From an uncultured Bacteroidales bacterium (GTDB taxonomy: Bacteria > Bacteroidota > Bacteroidia > Bacteroidales > Bacteroidaceae): a DNA stretch of 64,000 nt. This document shows, piece after piece, positions 28,265 through 37,019 of this stretch (position 1 is the stretch's first letter; the number at the start of each line of letters is the position of its first letter). The stretch lies in assembly GCA_902801425.1 (NCBI GenBank), contig CADCIQ010000030.1, positions 1 through 64,000 of the forward strand. The letters run 5' to 3'. Both the position numbers and the translations under genes were made by a program. Under the pieces are notes generated by a model. The model had not been told where the DNA came from and did not search any database. It saw only the letters and a program-made list of their open reading frames with translations.

Positions 28265-28589
28265 TTTTTTTTTAGAATTAAACGCCAAACATATACACGC
28301 CCCCTAAAAACGCTTCTATTTATACTGAAAATCAACAACTTAAGAGCGTATATATGTTTGCCAAACATATACACAACATATACACGGGTCGTCACGCCTT
28401 GAATATTTACAAAATGAGCAATAACACCCTGTAATCTGATTATATGAGCAAAAAGCGTGTATATGGTGTGTATGACTTGTGTATATGTTAGGCAAACATA
28501 TACACGCCCCTAAACGCTTTGATACACAATGCGTTATCATGCAATTTTTACCCCCGTGTATATGTTTGGCGTTTAATTCTAAAAAAAAA
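28265..28589. mobile_element. 325-bp MITE-like element with 35-bp perfect terminal inverted repeats
   Basis: The ends 28265-28299 and 28555-28589 are exact reverse complements (nine T, then AGAATTAAACGCC, then AAACATATACACG on the left). The interior repeats the GTGTATATGTTTGG word in both orientations, giving at least two further palindromes (about 28346-28372 and 28480-28506). No ORF of a transposase is present. It lies between hsdS and the operon terminator. The ORFs that can be drawn through it are not protein-like. Confidence 0.85.
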
Positions 28590-28630
28590 AATCGCATTTG
28601 CTCTGTTTTTGCCATAACAGTAGGTCTGCT

Positions 28631-28732
28631 CTAAGTCCGTTCTACCTCCGTTCCAAATCCGTTGTAAATCCGTTCCTGAGAATGGGAGGAAAATGGGACT
28701 TACATGGGACTTACATGGGAGTTACATGGGAG
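28631..28732. repeat. TCCGTT/TGGGACTTACA repeat overlapping the hsdS 3' end
   Basis: Four TCCGTT words on the left and four ATGGGA words on the right (GGGACTTACAT, GGGAGTTACAT). The right side supplies the last codons (STPM, stop 28722) of hsdS. Confidence 0.8.
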
Positions 28733-30218
28733 TTGATAATGCTTTTGCCAAAGGCTCTATCTGTGCAAATAAATCCTCGATCTTAGAAACTATACGATGC
28801 TGCTCAGCGAGAGGAGGGAGGGGGAATAGTATACTATCAAGTTTTCCTTTTACAAGATGTTTTATTGTTTCTCCTTTTATATAATCATTTAATGTTCCAT
28901 TATTATAATATGCCAAAAGACAGTTATAGACATAAAAAGGATTTATACCACAATAGAAACGTACTCTATGAAGAGCATTTTGATAACATATATTATCATC
29001 CAAATTCCATATTGCAGAACGTCCACAATCTCCACCTTCACAAATTAGAAGATCACCTTTTTTAACTTGATATTTGTCTATTTCATCTTTGTCAAATAGC
29101 ATTTCTTTGACATTTGCTAAATCAATTTTATTCCAATAAACATTAATGCTACAAAGATATTTTTGTGAAATACCTTTTGTTTGATTGGGATTTTTGGTTT
29201 TTCCAAGTTGTGACACACCAATCTCAGGGATCCTTACCCACTCCCAACTCTCCGGTATCTCAAACGGCTTTTCTTCGTCGGTGATAGGTGTAGTTACGAG
29301 GTCTTTCTTTTTGAGTTTCCCATCTTTTACAAGTTGTTCTTTCTCCTTGCGTATGCGCTGAAGGAGAACAGAAGCGGGCTCGTCATTCGGGTCTTGTGGA
29401 ACGAGTTTGCCTTGAATCGCCTCTTGCAGAATGCTCTTCTTCAAGGCTTCAGGCAACTTTGCATTAAGGGCATCAAGTTCTTTCTGCGCCTTGTCGTATT
29501 CCTCAACTAATGGCATCAGCTCCTCAATCTTCGCAACAATACGATGCTGCTCGGAGAGAGGGGGAAGAGGGAGAATCAAGTTGTTAAGTTTTATGATAGT
29601 AAGAGCGTTGTATGCTGTTCCTGAAACCTTTGTACTAATTTGTTCAAAGAAAACAGAAGAGTGTAAAAATAATTCAATATACGAAGACGAAAAATATTGG
29701 CTATTACAAATTTGAGTTATATTCCCATCTTTGTAATAAAAAGATCTACCATCGCAAATCCATGTGTTGCCAATAGAACCAACTGAAGTAATTAAAATGT
29801 CATTCTTTTGGGGAATTCCATATTTCTCTTTTAATTCTTCAAAATGTTTATGGGTGATAAAGAGTTCCGTTTTAACAGGTTCTTTTCTTGATAAATCACC
29901 AATTTCTTTTGACCTAAAAAAGGGAACACCTTCATTCACATAATCTTTTTCAAAAACTCTTTTGCTTGATTTTACTATAGCAATCTCTCCTAATCTCACC
30001 CACACCCAACTATCAGGAATCTCAAAAGGCTTTTCATCCTCTGTGATCTCAGGGAGAGACTTTTCTTTCTTTATCTTTTTCTCGTTGATAAGTTTCTGTT
30101 TCTCAGACTTAATCCTTTCAAGCAATACGCTTGCCGGTTCGTCATTAGCATCTTGCGGTACAAGTTTCCCCTGTATCGCCAGTTGAAGTATAGAGTTCTT
30201 TAAGTCTTGTCCTGTCAT
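28722..30218 (-). CDS. hsdS: type I restriction-modification specificity subunit
   Basis: 498 residues with two target-recognition domains. Each starts with the same pattern: PFEIPDSWVWVRLGEIAIV (about 66) and PFEIPESWEWVRIPEIGVSQ (about 319), and each is followed by a conserved coiled-coil spacer: LPLPPLSEQHRIVAKIEELMPLVEEYDKA and FPLPPLAEQHRIVSKIEDLFAQIEPL. The central repeat KLVPQDPNDEPASVLLQRI mirrors the N-terminal KLVPQDANDEPASVLLERI. It sets the DNA sequence recognised by the complex. The C-terminus ends abruptly in STPM, encoded by a spacer repeat, so the native tail may have been replaced. Last gene of the hsd operon. Confidence 0.93.
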   Translation of the reverse strand: MTGQDLKNSILQLAIQGKLVPQDANDEPASVLLERIKSEKQKLINEKKIKKEKSLPEITEDEKPFEIPDSWVWVRLGEIAIVKSSKRVFEKDYVNEGVPFFRSKEIGDLSRKEPVKTELFITHKHFEELKEKYGIPQKNDILITSVGSIGNTWICDGRSFYYKDGNITQICNSQYFSSSYIELFLHSSVFFEQISTKVSGTAYNALTIIKLNNLILPLPPLSEQHRIVAKIEELMPLVEEYDKAQKELDALNAKLPEALKKSILQEAIQGKLVPQDPNDEPASVLLQRIRKEKEQLVKDGKLKKKDLVTTPITDEEKPFEIPESWEWVRIPEIGVSQLGKTKNPNQTKGISQKYLCSINVYWNKIDLANVKEMLFDKDEIDKYQVKKGDLLICEGGDCGRSAIWNLDDNICYQNALHRVRFYCGINPFYVYNCLLAYYNNGTLNDYIKGETIKHLVKGKLDSILFPLPPLAEQHRIVSKIEDLFAQIEPLAKALSTPM

Positions 30219-30245
30219 TAGTTCTGTTTTGGGTTTTGTTTTTTT

Positions 30246-30325
30246 TCGATAATTCGATGAATAGAGGATTCAAGGGGGAGAAATTCGAGGGGAGAGGTTC
30301 GAGAGGAGAGGTTCGAGGTTTTGAG
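30246..30325. repeat. TTCGA-word repeats between the four-helix gene and hsdS
   Basis: TTTTTTCGATAATTCGATG followed by several GAGGTTCGAGRGGAGAG words fills the spacer. Same word family as at 31111-31192 and 32761-32865. Confidence 0.8.
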
Positions 30326-30333
30326 GGTATCTG

Positions 30334-31083
30334 CTACATCCGCCTTGTGCCGTCGCATTTAGGGTAGTCGGTGCATCCCCAGAAAGTCTCACCTTGATGG
30401 ATACCCTTCTTTATGGTGCGCTGTCGCATCGGGGCCCCGCATTTCGGGCAGAGGGGTGCTCCTTCAGCAGAAGCCTTCTCCTTGATGCTTGCCAAGCGCT
30501 CCTGAGTCATATTCTCCGTGAAGCCGCCCTCTTCCTTGAAGTCGCCAAGCCGCTTGTTGATCTGCGCTGTGAGCAACTGCTTGACACGTTCGCAGAGCAC
30601 TATTATCACGCACGCAGAGCGTATGGAGTTGTCTTTGCTGAGCAATGATGTGGCGAAGCGATAGTACTCAGCCTGCAGATACTCGCTAATCTCCGCAAGA
30701 TAGTCTTGTGTGAGTGCGGGTGCAGCCTTGAACTGGTAGTTGCGTACCTCCACATACTGAGGGTCGGATGTGCGCCACATAGTAGTGTTGCGTTTCATTA
30801 TCCAGTTAAGGTAGTCGCCCTCAAGTTCGCTGACGCTTGCTCGTGCAACATCCAGCAGTCGCATCTCCGTCTCATAGCTTGTCTGGTGGCGTGACGACCC
30901 CTCTGCAATATTGGCAGGCACGGTGCGGGCAGCCATCTCCATCTGGTCGCGTAATCTGCCGCAGGGATCAACCTTGTAGTCAACGAATCGTCGGCAGAAG
31001 CCTTGGGTGGCAAGCTGCAGTATATTGCCGAGTTGCCATGAGAGCAGCGTCATATAGCCATTGACGGAGTGGATGTTAATCAT
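30334..31083 (-). CDS. four-helix-bundle protein with C-terminal topoisomerase-type zinc ribbon
   Basis: 249 residues. The N-terminal 170 residues are mainly helical with the four-helix-bundle (23S intervening-sequence/Avd-like) pattern: FCRRFVDYKVDPCGRLRDQMEMAARTVPANIAEGSSR, SYETEMRLLDVARASVSELEGDYLNW, and a third and fourth helix to about 190. The C-terminus has a C4 zinc ribbon (CPKCGAPMRQR...GETFWGCTDYPKC) like those ending type IA topoisomerases. Related proteins are known as four-helix-bundle suffix proteins in Bacteroidetes. It lies between hsdM and hsdS in the same operon, so a role in DNA binding or in adjusting the R-M complex is an attractive but unproven idea. Confidence 0.75.
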   Translation of the reverse strand: MINIHSVNGYMTLLSWQLGNILQLATQGFCRRFVDYKVDPCGRLRDQMEMAARTVPANIAEGSSRHQTSYETEMRLLDVARASVSELEGDYLNWIMKRNTTMWRTSDPQYVEVRNYQFKAAPALTQDYLAEISEYLQAEYYRFATSLLSKDNSIRSACVIIVLCERVKQLLTAQINKRLGDFKEEGGFTENMTQERLASIKEKASAEGAPLCPKCGAPMRQRTIKKGIHQGETFWGCTDYPKCDGTRRM

Positions 31084-31110
31084 AGTTCTTGGGGGTTAGG
31101 GGGTGAGAAT

Positions 31111-31192
31111 TTTTTTCGATAATTCGAGGATTCGAAAATTCGATAATTCGGGAGGTCGATAATTCGAGGATTCGAGGATTCGGGAGTTAGAG
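31111..31192. repeat. TTCGA-word repeats between hsdM and the four-helix gene
   Basis: TTCGATAATTCGAGGATTCG words repeated with small changes over about 80 bp up to the hsdM stop codon. Confidence 0.85.
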
Positions 31193-31195
31193 GCG

Positions 31196-32746
31196 CTACC
31201 GCAGGTCCTTAATGCCGAGAATCTGCTCTATCTTGCTGAGCGTCTTATCAATCTTTGCATCGAGGGCATTACGCTTTTCGTGATACTGCTGCAAGAGCTC
31301 GTCGGGTGGAAGTACCTCTTCCTCATCCTTCGGGAACTTGCATTGGTCGAAGTTACAGTCAATATCGAGCAGTTGCTGGGCGGTGAACCTCTTTGACTTC
31401 TCGCCCTGCTCGTCGTTGATAATCTCCTTGCGGTCGTTCCACCAGTCAATGATAGGCTGACAATGCTCCACCTTCATAGGCTTCGTCTTTGAGAAATGCT
31501 TATATCCCTCTGGCATGTCAAGACGATAGAACCATGTGTCCCTTGTGCGGAAACCCTCGGCTGCACCTTCTGCTTCCTCATTATTGAAGAAAAGGATATT
31601 GGTTGCAATCGAAGTGTAAGGCGCAAAGATAGAGCCTGGCAGACGGATGACCGTGTGCAGATTAAACTTGCGAAGAAGAGCCTCTTTTAACGCAAGTTTT
31701 GCTCCGTCAGTACCGAAGAGGAAACCGTCGGGGATAATAACGCCACAACGACCGCCAGCCTTCAGACGATACATGATAAGCGCGATGAAGAGGTCTGCCG
31801 TTTCAGAAGAGCGGTATGCGCTTGGGAAATTGCTTTGTACTGATGTTCCCGTGCTGCCGCCGTAAGGAGGATTCATGCCTATGACATCCACTTTATCAGA
31901 CTCTTTGAAGTCGCTCACATTAGTGCCGAGAGAGTCGCAGTTACGGATGTTAGGCGCTTCGATATCATGAAGCAAGAGGTTAGTGATGCTCAGAAGATAT
32001 GGCAGAGGTTTCCATTCCTGACCTACCACGGCACGCTGGAGCAGTTCGCCATCGGCAGCCGACTTTACCTGTGTAGCCATGTGGTTAAGGGCAGATGTAA
32101 GGAATCCGCCTGTGCCCGATGTGAAGTCGCCAAAGGTTTCGCCCAACTGCGGGTTGAGCATCTTCACGATGAAGTCGGTCAAGGCGCGAGGGGTGTAGAA
32201 CTCACCAGCGTTGCCAGCCGACTGAAGGTCTTTCAAAATGCCTTCGTAAATATCACCAAAGGTGTGGCGGTCGTCAGCATCATCAAACTCAATCTCGTTG
32301 ACTATGTTGACAACCTGACGAAGCAATGTGCCATCCTTCATGTATTGGTTCAGGTCGGCAAATGTTTCCTGCACAATGCTCTTTGAGCGTGGGGTATCTG
32401 CCGTCACGACAATACCCTTGATTGTCTCGCCATTATATTCTGCATCTTGTCCCTTGATTACAGGAAACAAGACATTATTGATGAAGTTAAGCAGAGCGTC
32501 TCCTGTAAGGGCTTTGCCATCCTTCTCGTCGATAGCCCAGTTGCGCCAACGCAGAGGTTCGGGTATGATGCTGATATACTCCTTTCTGTCTTTATAGGCT
32601 TTGTATTCCCATGTCTCTTCCTGTGTGTCATATACCTTGAGGAAGAACATCCAAGTCATTTGCTCAATACGCTGTGCGTCACCATTGATACCGGCGTCAG
32701 AGCGCATGATATTCTGAATACGCTTGATTATGTTGTTTACTGCCAT
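31196..32746 (-). CDS. hsdM: type I restriction-modification DNA methyltransferase subunit
   Basis: 516 residues. N-terminal helical HsdM domain (about 5-150) followed by an N6-adenine methyltransferase: S-adenosylmethionine-binding FGDFTSGTGGFLTSA (about 206-219) and catalytic NPPYGG (about 292-297). GEFYTPRALTDFIV is also typical of HsdM. With HsdS it methylates the target site; with HsdR it forms the restriction complex. The spacers on both sides are TTCGA-word arrays. Confidence 0.95.
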   Translation of the reverse strand: MAVNNIIKRIQNIMRSDAGINGDAQRIEQMTWMFFLKVYDTQEETWEYKAYKDRKEYISIIPEPLRWRNWAIDEKDGKALTGDALLNFINNVLFPVIKGQDAEYNGETIKGIVVTADTPRSKSIVQETFADLNQYMKDGTLLRQVVNIVNEIEFDDADDRHTFGDIYEGILKDLQSAGNAGEFYTPRALTDFIVKMLNPQLGETFGDFTSGTGGFLTSALNHMATQVKSAADGELLQRAVVGQEWKPLPYLLSITNLLLHDIEAPNIRNCDSLGTNVSDFKESDKVDVIGMNPPYGGSTGTSVQSNFPSAYRSSETADLFIALIMYRLKAGGRCGVIIPDGFLFGTDGAKLALKEALLRKFNLHTVIRLPGSIFAPYTSIATNILFFNNEEAEGAAEGFRTRDTWFYRLDMPEGYKHFSKTKPMKVEHCQPIIDWWNDRKEIINDEQGEKSKRFTAQQLLDIDCNFDQCKFPKDEEEVLPPDELLQQYHEKRNALDAKIDKTLSKIEQILGIKDLR

Positions 32747-32760
32747 TGGTAATTATTGCT

Positions 32761-32865
32761 TTTTTTCGAGATTTCGATAATTCGATAATTCAGGGTTTCG
32801 GGATTTCGATAATTCGATAATTCGATGATTCGAGGTTTCGAGAGGCGGGCTTTCGATTTACCCCG
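32761..32865. repeat. TTCGA-word repeats between hsdR and hsdM
   Basis: TTTCGATAATTCGATAATTC and related words fill the spacer and run into the hsdR stop codon region (GGCGGGCTTTCGATTTA...). Confidence 0.85.
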
Positions 32866-35176
32866 CCCTGTATATCTGTTCTTCGAGTTCCCTGATTGCC
32901 TGTTCAAATCCGGCAGGACCGCCGAAGAGTTTTATAATCTTTGTCGGTTTGCCAATCTGATTGAAAGGCGGTATCTCAAGAATGTTGGCACGCTCAAAGT
33001 CAAGAATGCCATTATCTGCATATTTGTCGAGCAGGGCTTCGAGCACCTCGCGAGCCTTGCCTTCATACTTGCCGAAGTAGTTGCGCTTCTTCACATTGTC
33101 GGCACGTTCCTTTCGGGTGAGAGGCGGTTGGTCGAAAGCCACATGGCAGATGATGTCGAAGATATCGGCATCCTTCAACGCCTCGTTCTTCTCACGAACG
33201 GCATCAATGAGTATGGCATATTCATTCAGTTCGTCGAGAATAGCCTTCTTACGGTCAGCCTCCGACCATTTCTTGATGAATGAGTCGAGATTCTCAAAGC
33301 GGCGGCGTATCTGATTGCGTGCAAAGGTCTGTACGCTCTCTGTCTTCATCGTCTTGCCATCCTCGCCAAGTACGCTGACAATCTCGCTCTCAATGCGAAT
33401 GTCATGACCGTTGATGAGGTATTTCGGGCGAGGCTCAGAAACAACTGTTGGTGGATCAACAGGAGAATCGTAGGGCTTGCTTGGGTGATGCTTGCCGCGA
33501 GGTGGCTCTGGGTCACCATCAAAGGCTGGGTCTTTGAACTTTGCCGTTGCATTACGGAAGTCAAGAATCTCCAGATGCCACTTGCCTTTGTCCTTGCGAA
33601 GTCGGGTGCCACGACCGATAATCTGCTTGAACTCAGTCATTGAACCGATTTCCTTGTCGATGACGATGAGTCCGCAAGTTTTGCAGTCAACACCTGTTGA
33701 CAGCAGTTCGGAAGTAGTGACTATTACGGGATAAGGCTCATCTACCGAGATGAAATTATCAAGTTGTTTCTTGCCTTCCTTGTCTTCGCCAACTATGCGA
33801 GTAACATAGTATGGTGATTTACGGCATAAATCTGCATTCATATTGATAAGCAATGTGCGCATCTCGGCAGCCTCCTCAATGTCAGAGCAGAACACAATGG
33901 TCTTTGTCATGCGGCCAATGTCATGAAGCATGCGGGTGATGCGATGTGCCACAACCGTCCGACGGAGTTTTATGGCAAGGTCCCTGCCGATGTTCTGACG
34001 CTGATACAGCTTTTGTTCTATCTCTTTACCGAGCAGGTCACGTTCACCTTCCTCTGGAGTCCAGCCTTGAAGGTCAACATTGATGAAATCGGCTGTGACA
34101 CGATAAGGAGCAAGAAAACCGTCATTGATGCCTTGCAAGAGAGAGTAGGTATAGACAGGCTCTCCAAAATAATCAAGATTGTTTGCACCCTCTTCTGCCT
34201 TTGGTGTGGCAGTCATACCAATCTGCGTTGCGCTATCAAAGTATTCAAGCACTTTGCGCCATGCAGAATCATCCTTTGCGCTACCTCTGTGACACTCATC
34301 GACAATAATCAGGTCAAAGAAGTTCTTTTGTACTTCAAGGAATGGGTCGGACTTGCCTTCCTTTCCTACCAACTGATGATAAAGAGCCATGTAAACCTCG
34401 TAGGAAGAGTCAATCTTGTCAACACCCTCGCCTACCGAAGTTATCTTTGTCATGAACTTCTTGAAAGGCTTAAAGTCCTGACCCATAGTCTGGTCAATCA
34501 GGATGTTGCGGTCGGCAAGATAAAGAATCTTCTTCTTTGCTCCGCTTTTGTGAAGGCGATGAATGATTTGGAAGGCTGTGAATGTCTTACCTGTACCTGT
34601 TGCCATTACTACCAAGACACGCTGCTGTCCTCTGGCAATAGCTTCTACTGTACGGTCAACGGCTATGCGCTGATAGTAGCGGGGTTCATGGCTATAAGCG
34701 TCATAATAATAGGGAGTCTCGACGATATGCAACTCTTCCGGAGTGTAGTTCTTACTGTCGAGGTAACGCTTATAAAGGTTTTCCTCTGTTGGGAACTCAT
34801 CTAATTTCAACTCCGTTTCCTTTCCAGTAATGAAGTCATGCTCCAGGAATGCATCACCGTTACTGGAATAGGAGAATTTCAAATCAAGAATAAGGGCATA
34901 GTCTATAGCCTGCTGCATACCACTACCGACAGCGTGCTTGTTGTCTTTGGCTTCTAAAACGGCAATAGGCTTTCCGTTATGACAGAGCAGATAATCAGCT
35001 TTTTTGCCTTCTGCAACGGAATGCTGACTACCCGCAACAAGTACTCGACCATCCGTAAAGTAGTATTCTTCACGCATATTTTTCATAACCTCCCATCCTT
35101 TCGCTTTCAAGGCAGGAGTAATGAACATGGTGCGGATTTCTTGTTCCTTCAGTTCCTTCTTGTTGACGTTCATCAT
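32858..35176 (-). CDS. hsdR: type I restriction endonuclease/translocase subunit
   Basis: 772 residues. Nuclease domain near the N-terminus: Asp61 in KKADYLL and E75-x-K77 in AVLEAKDNKH form the PD-(D/E)XK site. Motor domain: Walker A in MATGTGKTFTAF (193-198), DECH box (293-296, VDECHRGS), TATPKAEE, and motif VI IGRGTRLRKDKG. The C-terminal helical part about 640-772 is the EcoEI-type region that binds the methylase. The subunit moves DNA and cuts unmethylated DNA. An in-frame Met at residue 2 is equally possible as a start. First gene of the operon, after a long leader with duplicated hairpins. Confidence 0.95.
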   Translation of the reverse strand: MMNVNKKELKEQEIRTMFITPALKAKGWEVMKNMREEYYFTDGRVLVAGSQHSVAEGKKADYLLCHNGKPIAVLEAKDNKHAVGSGMQQAIDYALILDLKFSYSSNGDAFLEHDFITGKETELKLDEFPTEENLYKRYLDSKNYTPEELHIVETPYYYDAYSHEPRYYQRIAVDRTVEAIARGQQRVLVVMATGTGKTFTAFQIIHRLHKSGAKKKILYLADRNILIDQTMGQDFKPFKKFMTKITSVGEGVDKIDSSYEVYMALYHQLVGKEGKSDPFLEVQKNFFDLIIVDECHRGSAKDDSAWRKVLEYFDSATQIGMTATPKAEEGANNLDYFGEPVYTYSLLQGINDGFLAPYRVTADFINVDLQGWTPEEGERDLLGKEIEQKLYQRQNIGRDLAIKLRRTVVAHRITRMLHDIGRMTKTIVFCSDIEEAAEMRTLLINMNADLCRKSPYYVTRIVGEDKEGKKQLDNFISVDEPYPVIVTTSELLSTGVDCKTCGLIVIDKEIGSMTEFKQIIGRGTRLRKDKGKWHLEILDFRNATAKFKDPAFDGDPEPPRGKHHPSKPYDSPVDPPTVVSEPRPKYLINGHDIRIESEIVSVLGEDGKTMKTESVQTFARNQIRRRFENLDSFIKKWSEADRKKAILDELNEYAILIDAVREKNEALKDADIFDIICHVAFDQPPLTRKERADNVKKRNYFGKYEGKAREVLEALLDKYADNGILDFERANILEIPPFNQIGKPTKIIKLFGGPAGFEQAIRELEEQIYRAG

Positions 35177-35242
35177 AGATGATTATTGTTAAAGGTCAGA
35201 CATTCTGTGATAATGATTTGGAATTGTTCCAAGCAGATGAAA

Positions 35243-35374
35243 GATGGTAGTGCGTGTCAGCCAAAAAGGCTGGCGCACGGTCGTAGAACCATCGAATGAC
35301 AACGTGCGAAGCACCTCGCATGAAGATGGTAGTGCGTGTCAGCCAAAAGGCTGGCGCACGGTCGTAGAACCATC
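35243..35374. repeat. duplicated 50-bp hairpin in the hsd leader
   Basis: Two copies, 35243-35293 and 35325-35374, almost identical. Each folds on itself (GATGGT...ACCATC outer, GTCAGCC-AAAA-GGCTGGC inner). They are placed between the promoter at 35380-35411 and hsdR, thus in the 5' untranslated region. Confidence 0.9.
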
Positions 35375-35379
35375 AAATG

Positions 35380-35411
35380 CAAAGGTAGTGATTTATTTCG
35401 AAATTGCCAAA
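35380..35411 (-). promoter_or_regulatory. promoter of the hsd operon
   Basis: Minus strand TTTG (35411-35408), 20 nt, TACCTTTG (35387-35380). It predicts a leader of about 195 nt before hsdR containing both hairpin copies. Confidence 0.75.
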
Positions 35412-35490
35412 AGGTTTTATGAAAATAGTTATTAACTATTCCTAAAATGGTATGTTAAATGGCTTTTAACTCTAACATCACATAACATAT

Positions 35491-35524
35491 TCAGCCCTCG
35501 CTACTATTTGGTAACGAGGGCTGA
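35491..35524 (-). terminator. terminator of the SDR dehydrogenase gene
   Basis: 10-bp stem TCAGCCCTCG (35491-35500) with CGAGGGCTGA (35515-35524), 29 nt after the stop codon. Confidence 0.8.
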
Positions 35525-35552
35525 GATTTTATTATACGAATGATGTGATTCG

Positions 35553-36362
35553 TTACTTAGGCTGCTTGCCTATATAAGCAAGGATACCGCCGTCAACATA
35601 GAGGACATGACCGTTTACGGCATCTGAAGCCTTTGAGGCAAGGAATACGGCAGGACCACCAAGCTCTGCAGGATCAAGCCAACGACCAGCAGGAGTCTTT
35701 GCACAGATGAAAGAGTCGAATGGATGACGACTGCCGTCTGGCTGAATCTCACGGAGAGGTGCTGTCTGAGGAGTAGCGATATATCCAGGACCAATGCCGT
35801 TACACTGGATGTTATACTCACCATACTCAGAGCAGATATTACGGGTAAGCATCTTCAAACCACCCTTTGCTGCTGCGTATGCAGAAACAGTCTCACGACC
35901 AAGCTCTGACATCATAGAGCAGATGTTTATAATCTTACCCTCCTTACGTTCCATCATCTCAGGAAGAACGGCAGAAGAACAGATGAATGGAGCTACGAGG
36001 TCAACATCAATAACCTGCTGGAACTCAGCACGCTTCATCTCATGCATAGGAATACGCTTGATGATACCGGCATTGTTCACGAGGATGTCAATCTGACCAA
36101 CCTCCTTATGAATCTTCTCAACGAGAGCCTTCACAGCCACCTCATCAGTAACATCACACACATAGCCGTGAACATTCTCTATTCCAGCCTCCTTATAGTT
36201 AGCAAGACCGCGCTCAAGAGCAGCCTCGTTAATATCATTAAAGATAATGTTCTTTACCCCGGCAGCAACGAAAGCCTTAGCAATGTTGAAACCGATACCA
36301 TAGGATGCGCCTGTAATCCACGCATTCTTCCCTTCAAGAGAGAAATCTTTTAAGCTTGTCAT
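35553..36362 (-). CDS. SDR-family oxidoreductase, gluconate 5-dehydrogenase-like
   Basis: 269 residues. NAD(P)-binding ITGASYGIGFNIAKAF (about 16-31), NNAGI (about 94), catalytic Ser in INICSMMSELG, and the YxxxK motif as YAAAKGG (about 162-168); the tail HVLYVDGGILAYIG fits classical SDRs. Best match by memory is the gluconate 5-dehydrogenase/2-deoxy-D-gluconate dehydrogenase subgroup, which reduces keto-sugar acids. Such an enzyme could handle uronic acids released from xylan, but no other uronate gene is adjacent. Monocistronic, with its own -7 box and terminator. Confidence 0.85.
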   Translation of the reverse strand: MTSLKDFSLEGKNAWITGASYGIGFNIAKAFVAAGVKNIIFNDINEAALERGLANYKEAGIENVHGYVCDVTDEVAVKALVEKIHKEVGQIDILVNNAGIIKRIPMHEMKRAEFQQVIDVDLVAPFICSSAVLPEMMERKEGKIINICSMMSELGRETVSAYAAAKGGLKMLTRNICSEYGEYNIQCNGIGPGYIATPQTAPLREIQPDGSRHPFDSFICAKTPAGRWLDPAELGGPAVFLASKASDAVNGHVLYVDGGILAYIGKQPK

Positions 36363-36419
36363 AGTTTGGTTTTATGATTTAAAAGTTAAATTATTTTGAC
36401 TTGTAGATAATACCGACTG

Positions 36420-36427
36420 CAAAGATA
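36420..36427 (-). promoter_or_regulatory. candidate -7 box for the SDR gene
   Basis: Minus strand TATCTTTG matches TAnnTTTG, 58 nt before the start codon. Confidence 0.5.
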
Positions 36428-37019
36428 CAATTTTTTTTTTATTTCCCCTCATTTATTCCCTTTTTTATGATAATTTTTCAAATTAAAGAGGAAAAAACAG
36501 CAAGCTGCAAACTGCTTTTGAACGACAAGAATTACTCTTTTGGTTTGTGAATCTGCTAAAAACAAGAAAAAGCCAATCAAAAAAATCACATTCGTCTTTT
36601 GTACGTTAATGTGAGTTCAAAGAATTTCTCTACTCGCATATTGTTGAATATCACTTGGTTGAAAGAGCTCTGAAAGAGCGATACCTAAAAGGGCGGGCTT
36701 TGGCTTTCCCTTCGGCCGCCGACCTCTTCGACGTTCAGCCCTCGCAGTCTTAATTTATTCGCGAATCATCTAAATCAACGTGAGTTCGACGAATTCCTAT
36801 ATGGCAAACAGCAAGCTGTTTTTAACTGACAATAATTACCAATCTTACCAATCTTCAACCAGTAATTATCATTTTAAATCAAGTCGCGGATTTAACAGAT
36901 GTCAATCACGAGCGCAAGCAAGATTATCCCTAAAATCTGTGCTATCTGTGGTAAAAAAACGTGATTGAAAACTCTGTGTCTCTGCGTCTTTGCGTTTGAA
37001 AAAGAGAAGGGAAGCGGAT
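36428..37019. other. spacer without genes; holds a dispersed repeat
   Basis: AT-rich first half; then a GC-richer stretch (about 36690-36750) of unknown nature; then the 99-bp dispersed repeat at 36777-36875 and a short TCAATCACG/CGTGATTGA inverted repeat (about 36902-36967). No credible ORF. Confidence 0.6.
36777..36875 (+). repeat. 99-bp dispersed repeat, copy 1
   Basis: Begins AACGTGAGTTCGACGAATTC and is identical over all 99 bases to 44122-44220. Related partial copies occur at 44545-44656 and, diverged and inverted, near 14060-14107. Confidence 0.95.

Noticed and set aside
28189..28615. ORFs on the minus strand inside the 325-bp palindromic element
   Set aside because: Composition follows the inverted repeats (HTHHIH, Cys-rich), with no family resemblance.
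30246..32865. CRISPR-like spacing in the hsd operon
   Set aside because: The repeats are short TTCGA words with no regular unique spacers and lie between R-M genes.
33923..34804. 293-codon plus-strand ORF within hsdR
   Set aside because: Antisense shadow; the hsdR frame has all helicase and nuclease motifs.
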